From NCBI GenBank assembly GCA_038501625.1, contig JAZAYU010000019.1, positions 4,176,501-4,240,500 on the forward strand: 64,000 nt of DNA. Reading direction: 5' to 3'. The notes beneath the pieces were generated by a model. It searched no databases. It was not told the origin of the DNA and worked only from the letters and a program-made list of their open reading frames with translations. The stretch comes from Corbicula japonica (Eukaryota; Mollusca; Bivalvia; Venerida; Cyrenidae). Positions within the stretch are counted from its first letter, which is position 1; each line of letters begins with the position of its first letter. Shown one piece after another: positions 1 through 63,812 of this stretch. The position numbers and the translations under genes were made by a program.

Positions 1-7
1 AGGTTAC

Positions 8-328
8 TTAGTACGTAGTACAATAGTAGTGTTGTAACACAAATAGCTGAATCTGACATACAGTGTACGGTTCCTTCGACTGCTGCCGTAGTCTCTTACG
101 AAGCCCAGCTTCTCTGAGAAGGCAGCATAGATCGAACAATCTGTTGTCAAGATTCCTAGAGTTTATAGGAGTTGGAACTCCATACAGCTGGAATTCATAG
201 TTCCAACATAAAAGTAGTGGCTTACGTCCACAGAGTTGAAGCTGCTCAGTAGATAGCTCATAGATATAGTCCATAGAAAGTCGTGGCTTATAAAGAAACT
301 TGTTGAGACCAAAAACGTCTGTGATCAA
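8..328 (-). CDS. Unrecognised open reading frame, possibly spurious
   Basis: An open frame of about 106 codons on the minus strand, among the longest in the window outside repeats. It begins at TTG with a stop three codons upstream, and from the first ATG it would be about 88 codons. Composition is mixed, with a Leu/Arg-rich C-terminal half. No domain, signal peptide or splice context was recognised. It could be an exon of an opposing gene, a transposon relic or chance. Confidence 0.15.
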   Translation of the reverse strand: MITDVFGLNKFLYKPRLSMDYIYELSTEQLQLCGRKPLLLCWNYEFQLYGVPTPINSRNLDNRLFDLCCLLREAGLRKRLRQQSKEPYTVCQIQLFVLQHYYCTTY

Positions 329-924
329 CTCTAATTAGTTTTCAATAAAAATCATTTTAAATCACATAGCTCAACATTTCATTTCAATCATATAAGCAAA
401 GTAGCTTGAGAAAAATTACTATATAGTTGGTATATAAACCACAGTCTAAGGCATCGCCACCTTGTTAACAAACCCTTTTATATTGTTCAAAGCTAAAAGA
501 TTGAACAGTCTTCAATAAAGACATAGGTTCTCTCGGTAGCTCTTGACACCTTTTGAGTTTGGCATTGACCAAATGAATACTTACGGAGATACGTTTACAA
601 TTCTCTGAAAGTACCTGTTATATATCTAAAAATCAATTTCTGTACCTGTAATGTATTTAAAAACCAATTTCTGTAACTAGTAGTAATCTACAACCGTATA
701 CCATGATTTGCCAAAACCACTTGTAACAGATTCGATTGATTGTTTTGTCAATTCTATTTTTATATTGTTCAATATCTTGCTGTATTTCTTAGTCATCGAA
801 TAAAGACAAGTAGTCCCAACAAGCATTAGTTTCGTTGGCATGGTTTCTTTAGACGAAAGAGTGCTTTATATACCTACCAGACATTAGGAAATCAGAAAAT
901 ACCGTTTGATACAGAACTGTCTCG

Positions 925-1120
925 GAAGCAATTTGTTTTGCCACTGACTGTTCTATAGCGGTAACTCCAAGGGTTCTCTTTTTCGTTAATTGTTTGAGGC
1001 GTCTTATTTGAATTGACATACTTATACAAACATGTTCTCTCTTCCTCTCTTCTTTTTCGCTGCGTAGGGAGGTTGTGTTTTGTGAGAGTGGCGATTCTTG
1101 ATACGCATATGTCACTTTTT
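925..1120 (-). repeat. Interspersed repeat family A, inverted copy
   Basis: Contains the family landmarks in reverse orientation: 'ttgccactgac', 'ggttctctttttcgttaattg', 'cttcctctcttc' and 'gagagtggcgattc'. Confidence 0.8.
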
Positions 1121-1205
1121 TTCAATTTTAATATCAATAGAAAATGTCTAATTTTTACATCATTCGGATGCAAACTAAAATTTTTTTGTTTTCTACTTTT
1201 TCCAG

Positions 1206-23151
<21,946 letters not shown>

Positions 23152-23324
23152 TTATTTTATAATGATATGTCAACAAGTGACTAATATAAACTATATTGTT
23201 ACATAAATATAGTGTTTTATTTTCGTTTTACTGCACTTTAAGCGCATTGTTTTGATTTAACGTTGATAATACAATGTAATACGTTACCATATTATTATGA
23301 CAAAAGTAGTGAATCCAGTTCTAA

Positions 23325-23745
23325 TAAAAAAGATGAAAAGGGAGCTTTGAAAACCATCGTTGTTGCATGTAATGTGACAGTGTTGGTTATAAATGTTGTT
23401 TCGCAAACGTATAAGTAATGTTTTGGATTGTGTTTGATTTAATCAACATTTTCTCCTACTATTACTATTTGAGAAGTTTTGTGACACAAAAACACCGCAA
23501 AGAATTTGGAATAATTGTTTCATCCCTTTTTCACTGCTGACATGTAAAAAATAAATATTGGTATTGCTGCAGTTTCCGCTCGGAATATACCATCCTACAA
23601 AACCTACAAATGCTGAATAATTATGAAAAAATGAAACTTTGAAAGCTATTAAACACGACATAATAAAAAATTGCAGACTCGATTTCATTGAGCCTGTTTA
23701 AGGGTATACTTTAACTCACGTCGCCTAGCGCCGGGTTATGCATAA
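23325..23745 (+). repeat. Family B, split copy
   Basis: An isolated 5' start at 23325-23360, then a more complete copy at 23628-23745 ('actttgaaagctattaaac', 'cgcctagcgccgggtt'). Confidence 0.6.
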
Positions 23746-23809
23746 ATTATTTTCACCGGCTGTTATCCGTTATTGTTATACAAGGTTGTCTTTTCTAAAT
23801 AATAAAAAG

Positions 23810-24260
23810 GTGAAAAATGCCTATCAGAAATTGCCTCATTCAGAAAAAAACAGCCTCCCCACACAGTCAAGAAGAAGAGAGAGGGAGAGAGCATGGTTAA
23901 TAAAATGATCAGTTTCAAAAAGACACCAAAAACAATTAACAAAAATGAGAACCCGAGGGGTTACCGCCTTGAAACGGTCAGTGGCAAATCAAATTGCCAC
24001 TGGGGGCTTAAACCAGGTTCTAGGGTGCACCAACCTCACACTTGCCCCAACAGATTCTCATATCACAAAACAAGTACAAGTTGTTTTGGTGAAATAACTC
24101 CAACCCGAAAAGCACACAAACATATAAAAAATAAGAAGCTAATAGCATTGTAAAGCCAAAGGGTAGGTACTCAATGATCTTACCGAGACCAGAGCACCCG
24201 GAGTAAAATCAGCAAGAACACGATGACAGGGATAAAAGAAACGAATCGAGCTTCACAAAC
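23810..24260 (+). repeat. Family A, long copy
   Basis: Includes the far 3' part of the family ('gtactcaatgatcttaccg', 'ccagagcacc', 'aaatcagcaagaacacg'). Located after the end of gene 1. Confidence 0.85.
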
Positions 24261-24289
24261 ATCTAAAACATAAGAAGCTATAAGACCGT

Positions 24290-25960
24290 TATCCGTTTTT
24301 GTTCTAAATAAACAAGTAGCATTTCTTTCCTACCGAAGTAAGAATTATATCATTTATTATTTTGAGACCCATATCCGTTATTGTTCTTGATAAACTTTTA
24401 AGTAGTATATCTTACAGAAGTAAGACTGTTAAACATTATTGTTCTTATTAAACTAGTAGGTTGTCCTTCCTACCGAATGTATGACTGTTATCCATATTTG
24501 TTCTTCACTGACTAGTATGAAGTCTTTCCTACTGGAATATGACAGTTATCCCTTCACAATGTTGTCTTTCATACTGAAGTAAGACCGTAATTATCCATTA
24601 ATGTTCTTCATAAACTAGTATGAAGTCTTTCTAAACTAGTAGCCTTTCTTTTCGACCGAAGTAAGACCAATATTCGTTATTTTTCTTGATAAACTTGTAT
24701 ATAGACTTTCTTACCAAAGTATGACTGTTATCCGTTTATTTTTCTTCATTTACCTGTATGTAGTCTTTCCTACTGGAGTAAGACAGTTATCCCTTATTGT
24801 ATTAATAAATTAGTATGTTGTCTATCATACTGAAGTAAGGCCGTTATCCATTAATGTTCTTCATAAACTAGTATGAAGTCTTTCTAAACTGGTAGCCTTT
24901 CTTTTCGACCGAAGTAACACCAAGAAAGTTCTTGATTAAAGTATGTAGACTTTCTTACCAAAGTAAGACTGTTATCCGTTATTGTTCTCGATAAACTAGT
25001 ATGTAGTCCAGAGTAAGTTATCCGTTAGTGTAATTGATAAAGTAGTAGGTTGTCTTTCCTACTGAAGTAAGAATGTAATCTGTTTTTGTTTATAATAAAG
25101 AAATGGGTTGTCTTTCCTACTGAAGTAAGAATGTAATCTGTTTTTGTTTATAATAAAGAAGTGGGTTGTCTTTCCTACTGAAGTAAGAATGTTATCTGTT
25201 TTTGTGTATAATAAAGAAGTTGGTTGTCTTTCATACTGAAGTAAAAATGTAATCTGTTTTTGTTTATAATAAAGAAATGGGTTGTCTTTCCTACTGAAGT
25301 AAGAACGTTATCTGTTTTGTTTATAATAAAGAAGTGGGTTGTCTTTCCTCTTGAAGTAAGAATGTTATCTGTTTTTGTTTATAATAAAGAAGTGGGTTGC
25401 CTTCATACTGAAGTAAGAATGTTATCTGTTTTTGTTTATAATAAAGTAGTGGGTTGCCTTTCCTACTGAAGTAAGAATGTAATCTGTTTTTGTTTATAAT
25501 AAAGAAGTGGGTTGTCTTTCCTACTGAAGTAAGAATGTAATCTGTTTTTGTTTAAAATAAAGAAGTGGGTTGTCTTTCCTACTGAAGTAAGAATGTAATC
25601 TGTTTTTGTTTATAATAAAGAAGTGGGTTGTCTTTCCTACTGAATTCAGAATGTTATCTGTTTTTGTTTATAATCAAGTAGTGGGTTGTCTTTCCTACTG
25701 AAGTAAGAATGTAATCTGTTTTTGTTTATAATAAAGAAGTGGGTTGTCTTTCCTACTGAAGTAAGAATGTTATCTGTTTTTGTTTATAATAAAGAAGTGG
25801 GTTGTCTTTCCTACTGAAGTAAGAATGTAATCTGCTTTTGTTTATAATAAAGTAGTGGGTTGCCTTTTTTCCTGAAGTAAGAATGTTATATGTTTTTGTT
25901 TATAATAAAGTAGTGGGTTATCTTTCCTACTGAAGTTAGACTGTTATCCGTTATAGTTAT
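24290..25960 (+). repeat. Minisatellite, unit about 58 bp
   Basis: About 15 well-conserved units from 25030 to 25945 ('gtgggttgtctttcctactg', 'aagtaagaatgtaatctg', 'tttttgtttataataaag'). More diverged units lie upstream to about 24290, where 'ccgttatccg' and 'actagtatg' variants occur. The array has a sharp homogenised core and a decayed left edge. Confidence 0.95.
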
Positions 25961-26494
25961 TGATACAATATTAAACTAGTGTACATGTAGACTTGTAGAC
26001 ATATTTTTATTTTTTTTATTTAAAAATTTTAATTATTAAATTTTAAATGACATATTTCCAGGACAGGTATATTAATCAAACAATGATTACTAACACCAAC
26101 GTTTCAAATTGATATTTGGTCGTGAAATATATAAAAACGTAAGCAAAATTAAATCATACCAAATAATTGCACTATTTTAGTATTAACAGGAACAGTTCAA
26201 AACTGCACTTAAACGTCATTTAATCATTATAAAATGTTGATTTATGATTGCAATTGGGGCTATTGGGACGTACTATTTACAAATTAATATCATATGTATG
26301 ATCACGGAATAGAAACCTGACCTAATTTCGACAGGGCATATGAGGACATAAATCCTGCATATCACAGAGAACGCCGATGGCAAAAATAAAACAGCTGGAA
26401 GTATATCACAGGAGTGATTAAGATCTCGAATTCTAATTTGGTTGGGATATTGAAAAACCATCCAACTTGAAAGTGAACGAAATACTAAAATAAA

Positions 26495-26890
26495 ATAGAT
26501 GAAAATGGAACTTTGAAAGTCACCGAACACGACAAATATGAAAATATTGCAGGTTCGGTTTGATTGAGCTTGTTCATGGGCAGCAATTTGAATGCTTATT
26601 ACTGCTTACGCCGCCGTGCCCTGGGCTGAGCGCAACTAATTATTAACACCAATAAACAGTACAATTCAATTCTGATTCATCCCAAACGATGGTATGCACA
26701 TGGCGGTGAACATGGAACTTTCAATGGTGGTACATATATTGCCAGATTAATACAACGTCAAGCGGCGTATGGTTTTTAGCTAAAAGAGTGGGGTTTCACT
26801 AAATGAGAAACTAATGTGCGGGACTGAACAAAACAAAATTTGACATGGGATCTGAGAAGATAAATCCTGCATATCACATACCACGCCAAG
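26495..26890 (+). repeat. Family B, long copy
   Basis: Core plus the 3' extension seen at 18363. The sequence just before it (26290-26390) repeats the far 3' end ('aaatcctgcatatcaca'), so a second copy probably adjoins it. Confidence 0.8.
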
Positions 26891-27360
26891 TCAAAATTAA
26901 AAACAAACAGGAAGTCATTTTTAGAAATACTTTTAACATACATATAGGTAAGTATCGTGCTCAACGACCTTCTAGGACGTACTACATGTAACTGATAAGT
27001 AAGAATGTAAGTCATCGGTATACATTAGGTGGCATACATTTGGTACAGTAATTATTTTATAAATGAATAATTGGTTTTTGTTTTATTTTTTTCTTCTAAG
27101 CAAAAGACTTACAATTATTTAAAATTCATAGCAGCAGTGTTTGTGCAGAGCTGCGGCCGTAAAATGTCTCACCATTGATCTCTCATTCGTGCATACTAGT
27201 ACGCAACATAATATTCAGAAAGGGCATAGAAATGTGATTTCGTTGCACCCGGAGGGGGGTGTGGGGGGCAAAGGTTGACTGGTACCGTTGGAAAGCTTAG
27301 GATGTCTTCTATAAGAATTCACTTGTTAGATATTTATAAAGTGGTGCATAACCATGCAAC

Positions 27361-27881
27361 CAGGTTTACATGACCACACCCATAGAAACAGCTGTTTTTA
27401 CACACCACATCGCAACTTGCCTATATCATTTACATAACACAAACAAATGTTCTTTTTATTTGTTGCAATTGTATTATAATGAAAAGAAAACATGTTTGAG
27501 TGATTTCAGCAGCAGTTACTTCCCTTGTTTTGTAAGTATCTCATGTATGTTTCATCAGTTATTTCCCTTATTTGTAGTTACGCCATTGCTGTTTATCTTC
27601 TTTTCAGTAACAGTAAAGTTATTAATGTCCTTTTAACATTTTTCAAATTCAAAATGGTAAGTTAAAATGATATACAACCAATTTGCTAGTTATTTCTGGA
27701 CCAAATATGTTATATTTAGCTGCTTATGAGATATAGAATTAATGCAATTAATGACATCATGGTTTTGTAGAACCATACTCTTTGAACACATGTTTACGTG
27801 TAGTGATAAATTTACACCTTTTTATTATGAAAATATAGATCTAAATAAGAAACCATTATTATCATCATCATCATCATCATA

Positions 27882-27922
<41 letters not shown>

Positions 27923-30900
27923 ATGAAGACTTTTTATTACCATAATCTAATATGTTACCCTATTGCTAATTCAATCATAATATTCATGTTATGAGATGAA
28001 CAAGCATAAAATATAGTGTTTAATTGAATAATTGTGCTTGATAACTGTAAATGTTCTCGAAACTTGCATGACATTAAATTTTCAACATACATAACATATG
28101 TTACTCATTAAAATAAGGGTTGTTTTCTTGTTTTTATTGGGTTTTAATGGTGTTAGCTGATATCTATTTGAAGAAATTAATTATGTGTGCTCTTTGAAAT
28201 GTCCTGATGTTTGTTAGCCCTGTGTAGATTTCTTATTGCATTGACAGTCGTTTTTTTACTAATATTACTGATTTAACAAAGTATTTTCTCTAAAACTGAT
28301 ATTGTTGTACAGAGCTGAACACATCTACAAAACTGTATCACAACTATGCAATCATTTTAGATTAAACTCTAAAATATTAATAGTAAGTGGTTCATAGTAT
28401 ATACTTTGTTATGTTACGTGGTTAAAATGTAAAAGTATACAAATATTGCTTTAAAAAGTGTTACAAACAAAACTAATTAAAATTAATTATATGTTACCTA
28501 ATTATTTAAGTAATGTTTTAAGAAAGATGACTTAGAATAAAGAAACACATTTCTAATGTAGATATGAACTTTCTTTTAACTATATTTACTAAAAACAAAG
28601 TTGAAAGCACCAGTTCTGGTTTTTTAGAACAATAATAACTGATATAACTGTAAAATAAAACATGTGAAATAAGAAAAATAAATTGTCCTAAATGAAACAT
28701 TATTTTTCCATTGTTCAAAGAAAGCAGAATTTGTTAAGAATTCCTTAAGACATTTGTAGAATGTTATTTTTCTTAAAGACAAATAATTGTTAAAGAGAAA
28801 CATCCTAATTTGAAGGACAATCTGTGTGATGCAGGTGATGTTAAGCTAATAAACAAACTTCTGTATAATAATTTTTTTAGGTAAAAATTCTTTTACTTGA
28901 GTTAAAAAATTGCTATATAATGCTTATGCTGTTTCAATGTTTTACAAATTCTACACTGAACCTTAGTATGAATAAAACTACTTTTAAAAACATTTCTAAC
29001 ATCAGATAATGTAATCAGCTAATTTGTGTAAAGTTTAAATTAAGTAGCTTTTAAATTTGTTATATATCAACTTTAACACAATATAATATGATATAAAAAT
29101 ATTTATCAAAATGTTAACTAATTGTTTGCAGTTTCTTTCTTTTCTTATTATTTTTCTGATTATTAAAGTACAAATTGGTAACATATTATAAGATGACAAA
29201 AGAAATAAATAGAACAATAACATGATAAAAATATGTTAATTTTGTTTATTCTTTCTTTTCTTCAATTTATTAGAACAAATTAATGTTATCTGTCTCAATT
29301 CAGAGTATCTGGACTAGCTTTAGACTGGATGCAACAGCCCATAATTAGTGTAAAATTAAGCTGTATAACAATGTTGTCATTGAGCCATATTGATAGGTTT
29401 ATTGTTAATTTAAAAAGATTTTAAAAAATGACGACCATCTACATCATACACATTTATTTCAAGACATATTGAGCAGTACACAAATCATTAACTTCTAAAG
29501 TTTAACAATATTTAAATTAAAAATACATTACTGTTTAATATCACCAGCATCAGTACCTTAATTTCCTTTTGTAACATAATTCTTATAAATTACCTATTTT
29601 AATACAAGATACATAAATTGCAGGAAGGTTGTTAACCTATATACTGGAATAAGATACTGGTTTCTTAAAATAAAACTGGCACTGATTTGTTTACTGTATT
29701 ATCACAGCAACAGTCATATTACGTCATTTTACTTATGGTTATAGCAGTGGCTACACATCCATTACAGGTAATTTTAATGGAGACGTGTATTGTTTGTCTT
29801 TGAAAAAAATTAAATAATAAAAAAAATCAAATGATATCATGAATAAAAATAATTTTACTCATAATATTCTTGATAACACACTTATAGCTTATCAAACGCA
29901 AATAATTAATTATTTCATTTTTATTACTTACTTGAATTTCATAATTTCTAAGTCACCTTTCTTTGAGAACAATTGATTAAATTTATCACTAGAATAAGTA
30001 TCTCTTATGGATATAATTGTAACTTAGAACAGAAATTCATCTCAAAATGTCTCCTTTACTAACTACGAAACGTAAGTGCAGGCTGATCCGTGTTGGTTCT
30101 TAAAATACATTATGGTCGCAATTTATCATGAAAGAAGGTATGTAATTTATATCGCTATTGTGCAGTAACTAAAATTGGTTAATACGTTCTTTTGGGTAAC
30201 ATATTTAAAAATGGTGATTTATGATATGGTATTTATTTTTATTATGATATAATGCTAACTTATAATTAAAACTCATGAGGAGGTGTATTTAAACAAAAAC
30301 AATTACACCAAAACTTCAAATTTACTAACCATATGCATAAGTATATGATATAACATAATACTAAAGTCACATATAACTAAAGTTATAGATATTATTAACA
30401 ATATGTTTAACAATGTTTACCTTTTAATCACACAATATGTCTTTCAGAGTTTATTTCTTTATAATTTATTTTATTTATAGATAATTTCTTTGCTATCTTT
30501 GAGATGTTTTTTTTTCTTTTTTTCAGAGATTTCGGTTTTTGGAATTTCCAAATATATGTATTTATTTACATACATTAAACAAGAAGTGTGTCTCAATGTG
30601 ACTTTATTACATTTAAATACTGCATTCTTATTTATATAACTCCTTAGGAACTTATTTATATTAATAAATTAAACAAAAAAAACAAACAGAAATTACTTGC
30701 AAATGCATGTAAGAAATGTTTCATACAACTTTTTAAACTAGGTTTTGATGTTAAGTAACATATCTTAATGACTATTTATAGACCTATACCTAAGGTTGCA
30801 GATGTTTTATTGCATTAAAAATTAAAAAAAACAAAAAACATCTTCCTGGTGTAGAAAAAATAGGTTTATTTAAGAACTTTTATAATTGCCAATTATTTCT

Positions 30901-31540
30901 TCATAGCGTAAAATTTTCCCAAAGGTCACATATTCAAATAGGCGTTACGGTAAAACGCCCCACTCACCAGAAAGCAAACAAATTGCAAAATGCGTAGAAT
31001 GGTATAGGCTTTCAGAAAAACATAGCCTTCAAAATTCCCCAAGGGGGGAGAGGGGTCTATTGGCAGCTCAAGGTCTAATAAAGATTCATTGTTAAATGGT
31101 GTTACTGGAATGTGGTTGAAATTGTACTGTTTTAATGTTTGAAAATATTAGTAATATGTAACTGCATAACTAAACTGAGAAAAAACGTATGTAAAACATG
31201 TGTTAGCAAGCTCAGAAATAACAATTAACCATACAAAATATATGATTATGTGGTATTTTGAAATAAACTATTTAGAAAAATCAAATTCGTATCATTGCAT
31301 TTAATGTAACGTATTGTATTTTAAGTGGTTACGTAAAATTTCTCAGAAAAGGGCAAAATCGCACCGAATTTTGAAAAAAAGCACATTACCTAACACTAGT
31401 TTTATTCATAATAAGTAATATTGTACAGAAGAAAATAGTCTTTTAAAAGATAACTGGTCTTGGGTTGTAGCAATGCCTACAGAACAATTATAAAATTTTT
31501 GGCTCGTGTAAAATGGGTAGTGTCCGTTATGCTTGTTCGA
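27361..31540. other. AT-rich interior of the TIR element
   Basis: No gene, exon or transposase motif is seen on either strand. Contains an (ATT/ATC)n microsatellite at 27855-27921 and long A+T-rich stretches. Confidence 0.6.
27855..27921 (+). repeat. (ATC)n/(ATT)n microsatellite
   Basis: A run of 'atc' units passes into a run of 'att' units. Confidence 0.95.
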
Positions 31541-31715
31541 CTTCTTCATGCACCACGTTATGAAGGTCTAACAAGTAAATTCTTATTGTAGACATCCTAA
31601 GCTTTACAACGGTACCACACAACCTTTGCCCCCCCGGGGGTGCAACGAAAGTGAAATTTTCCTGGGCCAGGTTGCGTACTATACTAGATCAGGTCATCCG
31701 GTGTTTTCACCAGTG

Positions 31716-31740
31716 TAGGATATTTCGATCCTACACCCCC
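31716..31740. repeat. Perfect palindrome
   Basis: 'gtgtaggat' and 'atcctacac' flank a short 'atttcg' centre; adjoins the right end of the TIR element. Confidence 0.7.
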
Positions 31741-31918
31741 ATGCAGAATGAGCTACCCGAGTGACCTCACGTCTTCAAGTATCCCAGGTTATATATTCAA
31801 GTTAGTGACGACATTTATTAAAAATAGGTTTGCGTTAACGTATTTCAGCGAAAGGAAACAAAATGTAGTTTGTATACATATACATTTATGTTATTTAAAA
31901 AAAGGTATGCAAGAATAT

Positions 31919-32044
31919 GTATCTTGCGTGAGACATTCAGTAAAGATAGAAAGATCGATCATCTCAGGTGAACTGTTTTACAGAGCCTCGTTCCGAAAAA
32001 AACCAGATTTTTCCATTTTCACCTCACACTCATGCAAGATATTT
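31919..32044. repeat. Hairpin MITE, copy 1
   Basis: 'cttgcgtgagacattcagta' and 'acctcacactcatgcaagat' are imperfect inverted ends. Core 'gagcctcgttccg' is shared with the element at 41168-41292 in inverse orientation. Confidence 0.65.
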
Positions 32045-32150
32045 ATAGTACTGCTTGCAGAATATAACCGGTTTCCGGTATTATATAATGATACTTATAG
32101 TACTGCTTCCAGAATGTAACCGGTTTCCGGTGTTATATAATGACAAACAC
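32044..32150 (+). repeat. Tandem duplication of about 54 bp
   Basis: 'tatagtactgctt', 'aaccggtttccggt' and 'ttatataatga' each occur twice in the same order. Confidence 0.85.
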
Positions 32151-32157
32151 TTTATCA

Positions 32158-32290
32158 GGGTAATCCGCGCACCATTTTGTGGATTGTCCCGGTTAGCGCA
32201 ATCTGTAGTGTTCGGGGTGGCTTCGCGCTGTCGCCGTACCGGTTCGAGTCCCGTCGAAGGCTTACAATTTGCAATTTTTAAAACCATTAG
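32158..32290 (+). repeat. tRNA-derived SINE-like copy 3
   Basis: 'accattttgtggattgtcc', A box 'ttagcgcaatctg', 'cgctgtcgccgtacc', intact B box 'ggttcgagtcc'. Best-preserved B box of the family. Confidence 0.6.
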
Positions 32291-32359
32291 AAACTGAGAA
32301 TTTCATTTCATTATTATAAACCTTGATTATTTGATCCACCCACCTAAAATTAAATTTTT

Positions 32360-32500
32360 TAACAAAACGAAAGTGAAATAAACGAATCACCACACTCAGA
32401 AAACACAGCTTTAGAAAACAAAATCAAGCTTCGTGGAGAGGCTTTGTTTTCTGGGTGTAGAAATTTCTGAATTGCATATCTCACATGTTTTAAACAAAAA
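32360..32500. repeat. Family A fragments
   Basis: Forward head 'gtgaaataaacgaatcac' with 'cactcagaaaacacag', followed by an opposing 'gtggagaggctttgttttc' and 'tgcatatctcac'. Resembles the head-to-head pairs. Confidence 0.5.
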
Positions 32501-33855
32501 GGCAACGGCTTAAAGATGGCTCTTTCAATGGCTTAAGACAGTTGGCAGCTGGACTTATAAGTCACTGTTTTGTAAAATATTTGAATAGATTTCTGAGTAA
32601 TTATATTCAAAGTCTATTGACAAAATGTATAAATGTATAATGAAATTTATTCTACTTAAAAGTTTTAAAAACATACAATGAATTTTAAAGCTGCCTATTC
32701 ACAGTTCTGGATGGGCCTTTAATGTCTCAGATGTGGTAAATATAATATGCACTGCTTTGTAATGCTTATAAATAAGAGAATTTTGCCATACCTTTGGAAT
32801 TATTATTGTAACCTGTTGTGAGTGACTATTATGGCGTTAGTAAAGCTATAACAACTTTGGCTTTAAATATTTTCACTTGCACGTTGAACGTATTAAAATA
32901 TAACTTCACAATTACCTCGTTACTGATCTTCTACAGTTTAAATGATAAAGTTCGATAATTTTAAACACAAAATATTTTAGTTCAGAACCGTGTCCGTGCA
33001 CCTTTAACCAAATTATACCATTCTAAATTGCTTTAATCACAATGTACTTATGGATACTCTAAGTAGTACTGATTTTATACACGAAAGTACTCAAGTAAGT
33101 TTTAAGCATCCAGTACTCAGTACAACCTGTGCTTAAAACCATCTGTTTACAAAGGGCCCTGTGGAAAAAGACTACATTTTATTTCTCCCACCAACTGACT
33201 TTAAGAACAAATTTACCTGTAAACAAAGACATCTGTGAAATAGACAGCATTTATTTGTCCTATCAACTGATTTAAACCTCTGAATAAAGACCACGCGTTC
33301 ACGAATACCACTTCTGTGTTTTTCCTAAAGTGGTCTTCTTGTAGAGGGTTTACTGTACTTACTCAAGCACTTAAGTTCAGTACTCGACAATCCCTAGCCT
33401 GAGTTTAGCTCATACTGACATCGTTCCTGACACAATTTCTTTTATCTGTTTCGGTGCACTGGTTAAAAATGGGCTGAAATACATTCAAGTCATGACATAG
33501 GTGTTGACATACGATAGCACTGATTAAATCAACCGAAATTTAAGTTTGATTTTTGACGCAGGCGTAAGAGGTAAATATTTTTGTCAATTTAAGTATAATG
33601 TAGCGCAATTACCTGAAAACTGCTTAATATATTTTTGTTATTACTAAAACTAAAACCAAATTATTCCTTGGAGTGTACGGAACGTTAAGTACATGTTTGG
33701 TAATATGTTTTACACGAATTCTAAAATGATGGGATTACTTTGATTTTTTTTATGAAACTTGAAACTTAAAAACTTGTTTCTTTAATTAAAAATCTATTTC
33801 TAATTAAACCCTGACTTCATTTTGTAGTTCAATTTATCAGATCAATTCTTACAGG

Positions 33856-62597
<28,742 letters not shown>

Positions 62598-62818
62598 GTA
62601 TTTCTGTAACACTATTATCTCAGGAAGTAAACTAGTTTGTGTAATTTAGCTTTGCAATGCAAACTGTCAGTCTGGTTTTATACATCCTTTCCGCGCCCGA
62701 CCCTGTTTTCCGGACGTACGCCCGAAACGTATTTATAGGTGACAAAATTTTGACTTCTCAAAACCCGACCCTGTTTTACTGGAGGACGCCCGAAACGTAT
62801 TTAAACGTATGCTTTTTT

Positions 62819-63812
62819 TGTCGCCTGCGATAGCAGGTAGACACATAGGGATGCTATTGTCCGGCGGCGTCGTCGTCGTCGGTGCCGTCGTCCGGTAGTC
62901 CCCTAACTTTAACCTGAAACTTAATGTTGCCTATAACTTTGAAAGTACTTGTCCTATCCACTTCATACTTGGAATATATCATCAGCACAAACAATGCCAT
63001 CTGTGACGACAAGAATGATAACTCCAGTTTCAATATTTTTTGAGTTATGCCCCTTTCAAATGCAACTTTAACCTGAAACTTAATGTTGCATTTTACTTTA
63101 AAAGTACTTGACCTTTTCACTTCATACTTGGAATATATCATCAGCACGAACAATGCCATCTGTGATGACAAGAATGATCACTCAAGTTTCAATATTTTTT
63201 TAGTTATGCCCCTTTCAAATGCAACTTTAACCTGAAACTTAATGTTGCCTAGAACTGAAAGTACTTGTCCTATTCACTTCATACTTGGAATATATCATCA
63301 GCACGAACAATGCCATCTGTGATGAGGAGACTGATAACTCCAGTTTCAGTATATTTTTGAGTTACGCCCCTTTCAAATGCAACTTTAACCTGAAACTTAA
63401 TGTTCACTTTAACTTTGAAAGTACTTGTCTTATTCACTTCATGCTTGGAATTTATTATCAGCATGAACAATGCCATCTGTGACGACAAGAATGATAACTC
63501 CAGTTTCAATATTTTATGAGTTATGGCCCTTTCAAATGCAACTTTAACATGAAACTTAGTGTTGCCTGTAAAATGGAAAGTACTTGTTGAATTAAATCAC
63601 TGAATACTTTGAATAACTCATCTGCATTTACAAACCAATTTTTCAAGATGATAACTCAGGTTTCACCATTATTTTAGTTATTGCCCTTTTAAATGCTATT
63701 TAGATGACACATGTGTTCTGTGTTGAAGTATTGAAATCAACTTAAATAAAATATTTTTATTATATATGATTAAAAATAGGCCCACATTTCAACTTTTTCA
63801 ATGCAGGCGACA
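62819..63812. mobile_element. TIR element 'tgtcgcctgc', about 1 kb
   Basis: Ends 'tgtcgcctgc' and 'gcaggcgaca' are inverted. The head holds a 'gtcgtcgtcgtcggtgccgtc' run. The interior has about five tandem units of about 150 bp ('aactttaacctgaaactta', 'gaaagtacttg', 'cacttcatacttggaatata', 'caatgccatctgtgacg', 'gttatgcccctttcaaatg'). The minus-strand open frames here are repeat translations. Confidence 0.88.

Larger units (their letters stand above)
1..1205. other. 5' flank of gene 1, no gene supported
   Basis: No EGF, signal-peptide or splice-bounded exon is recognisable. An inverted copy of repeat family A fills about 925-1120. The only long open frame (about 106 codons, minus strand, 8-328) starts at a TTG, with its first ATG about 18 codons in, and its product is not recognised. 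Confidence 0.5.
27192..31688. mobile_element. Large non-coding TIR element, about 4.5 kb
   Basis: Left end (27192-27360) and right end (about 31540-31688) are inverted copies: 'tagtacgcaac' and 'gttgcgtacta', 'tcgttgcaccc' and 'gggtgcaacgaa', 'caaaggttg' and 'caacctttg', 'gcttaggatgtc' and 'gacatcctaagc', 'cacttgttaga' and 'tctaacaagta'. The interior is very AT-rich and has no open frame over about 90 codons. Probably a non-autonomous DNA transposon; superfamily not assigned. Confidence 0.8.

Noticed and set aside
25260..25469. Open frame across the minisatellite
   Set aside because: Three repeats of the 58-bp unit happen to lack stops; no splice or start context.
24290..25960. CRISPR-like array
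   Set aside because: Units are directly adjacent tandem repeats without unique spacers, and the genome is eukaryotic.
31748..32119. 123-codon + strand open frame, the second longest in the window
   Set aside because: Spans a hairpin MITE and a 54-bp tandem duplication; composition changes along it and no domain is recognised.
62854..63509. Minus-strand open frames of 105 and 76 codons with repeated 'S-S-Q-M-A-L-F'
   Set aside because: They translate tandem units of the TIR element at 62819-63812; the protein repeats because the DNA does.
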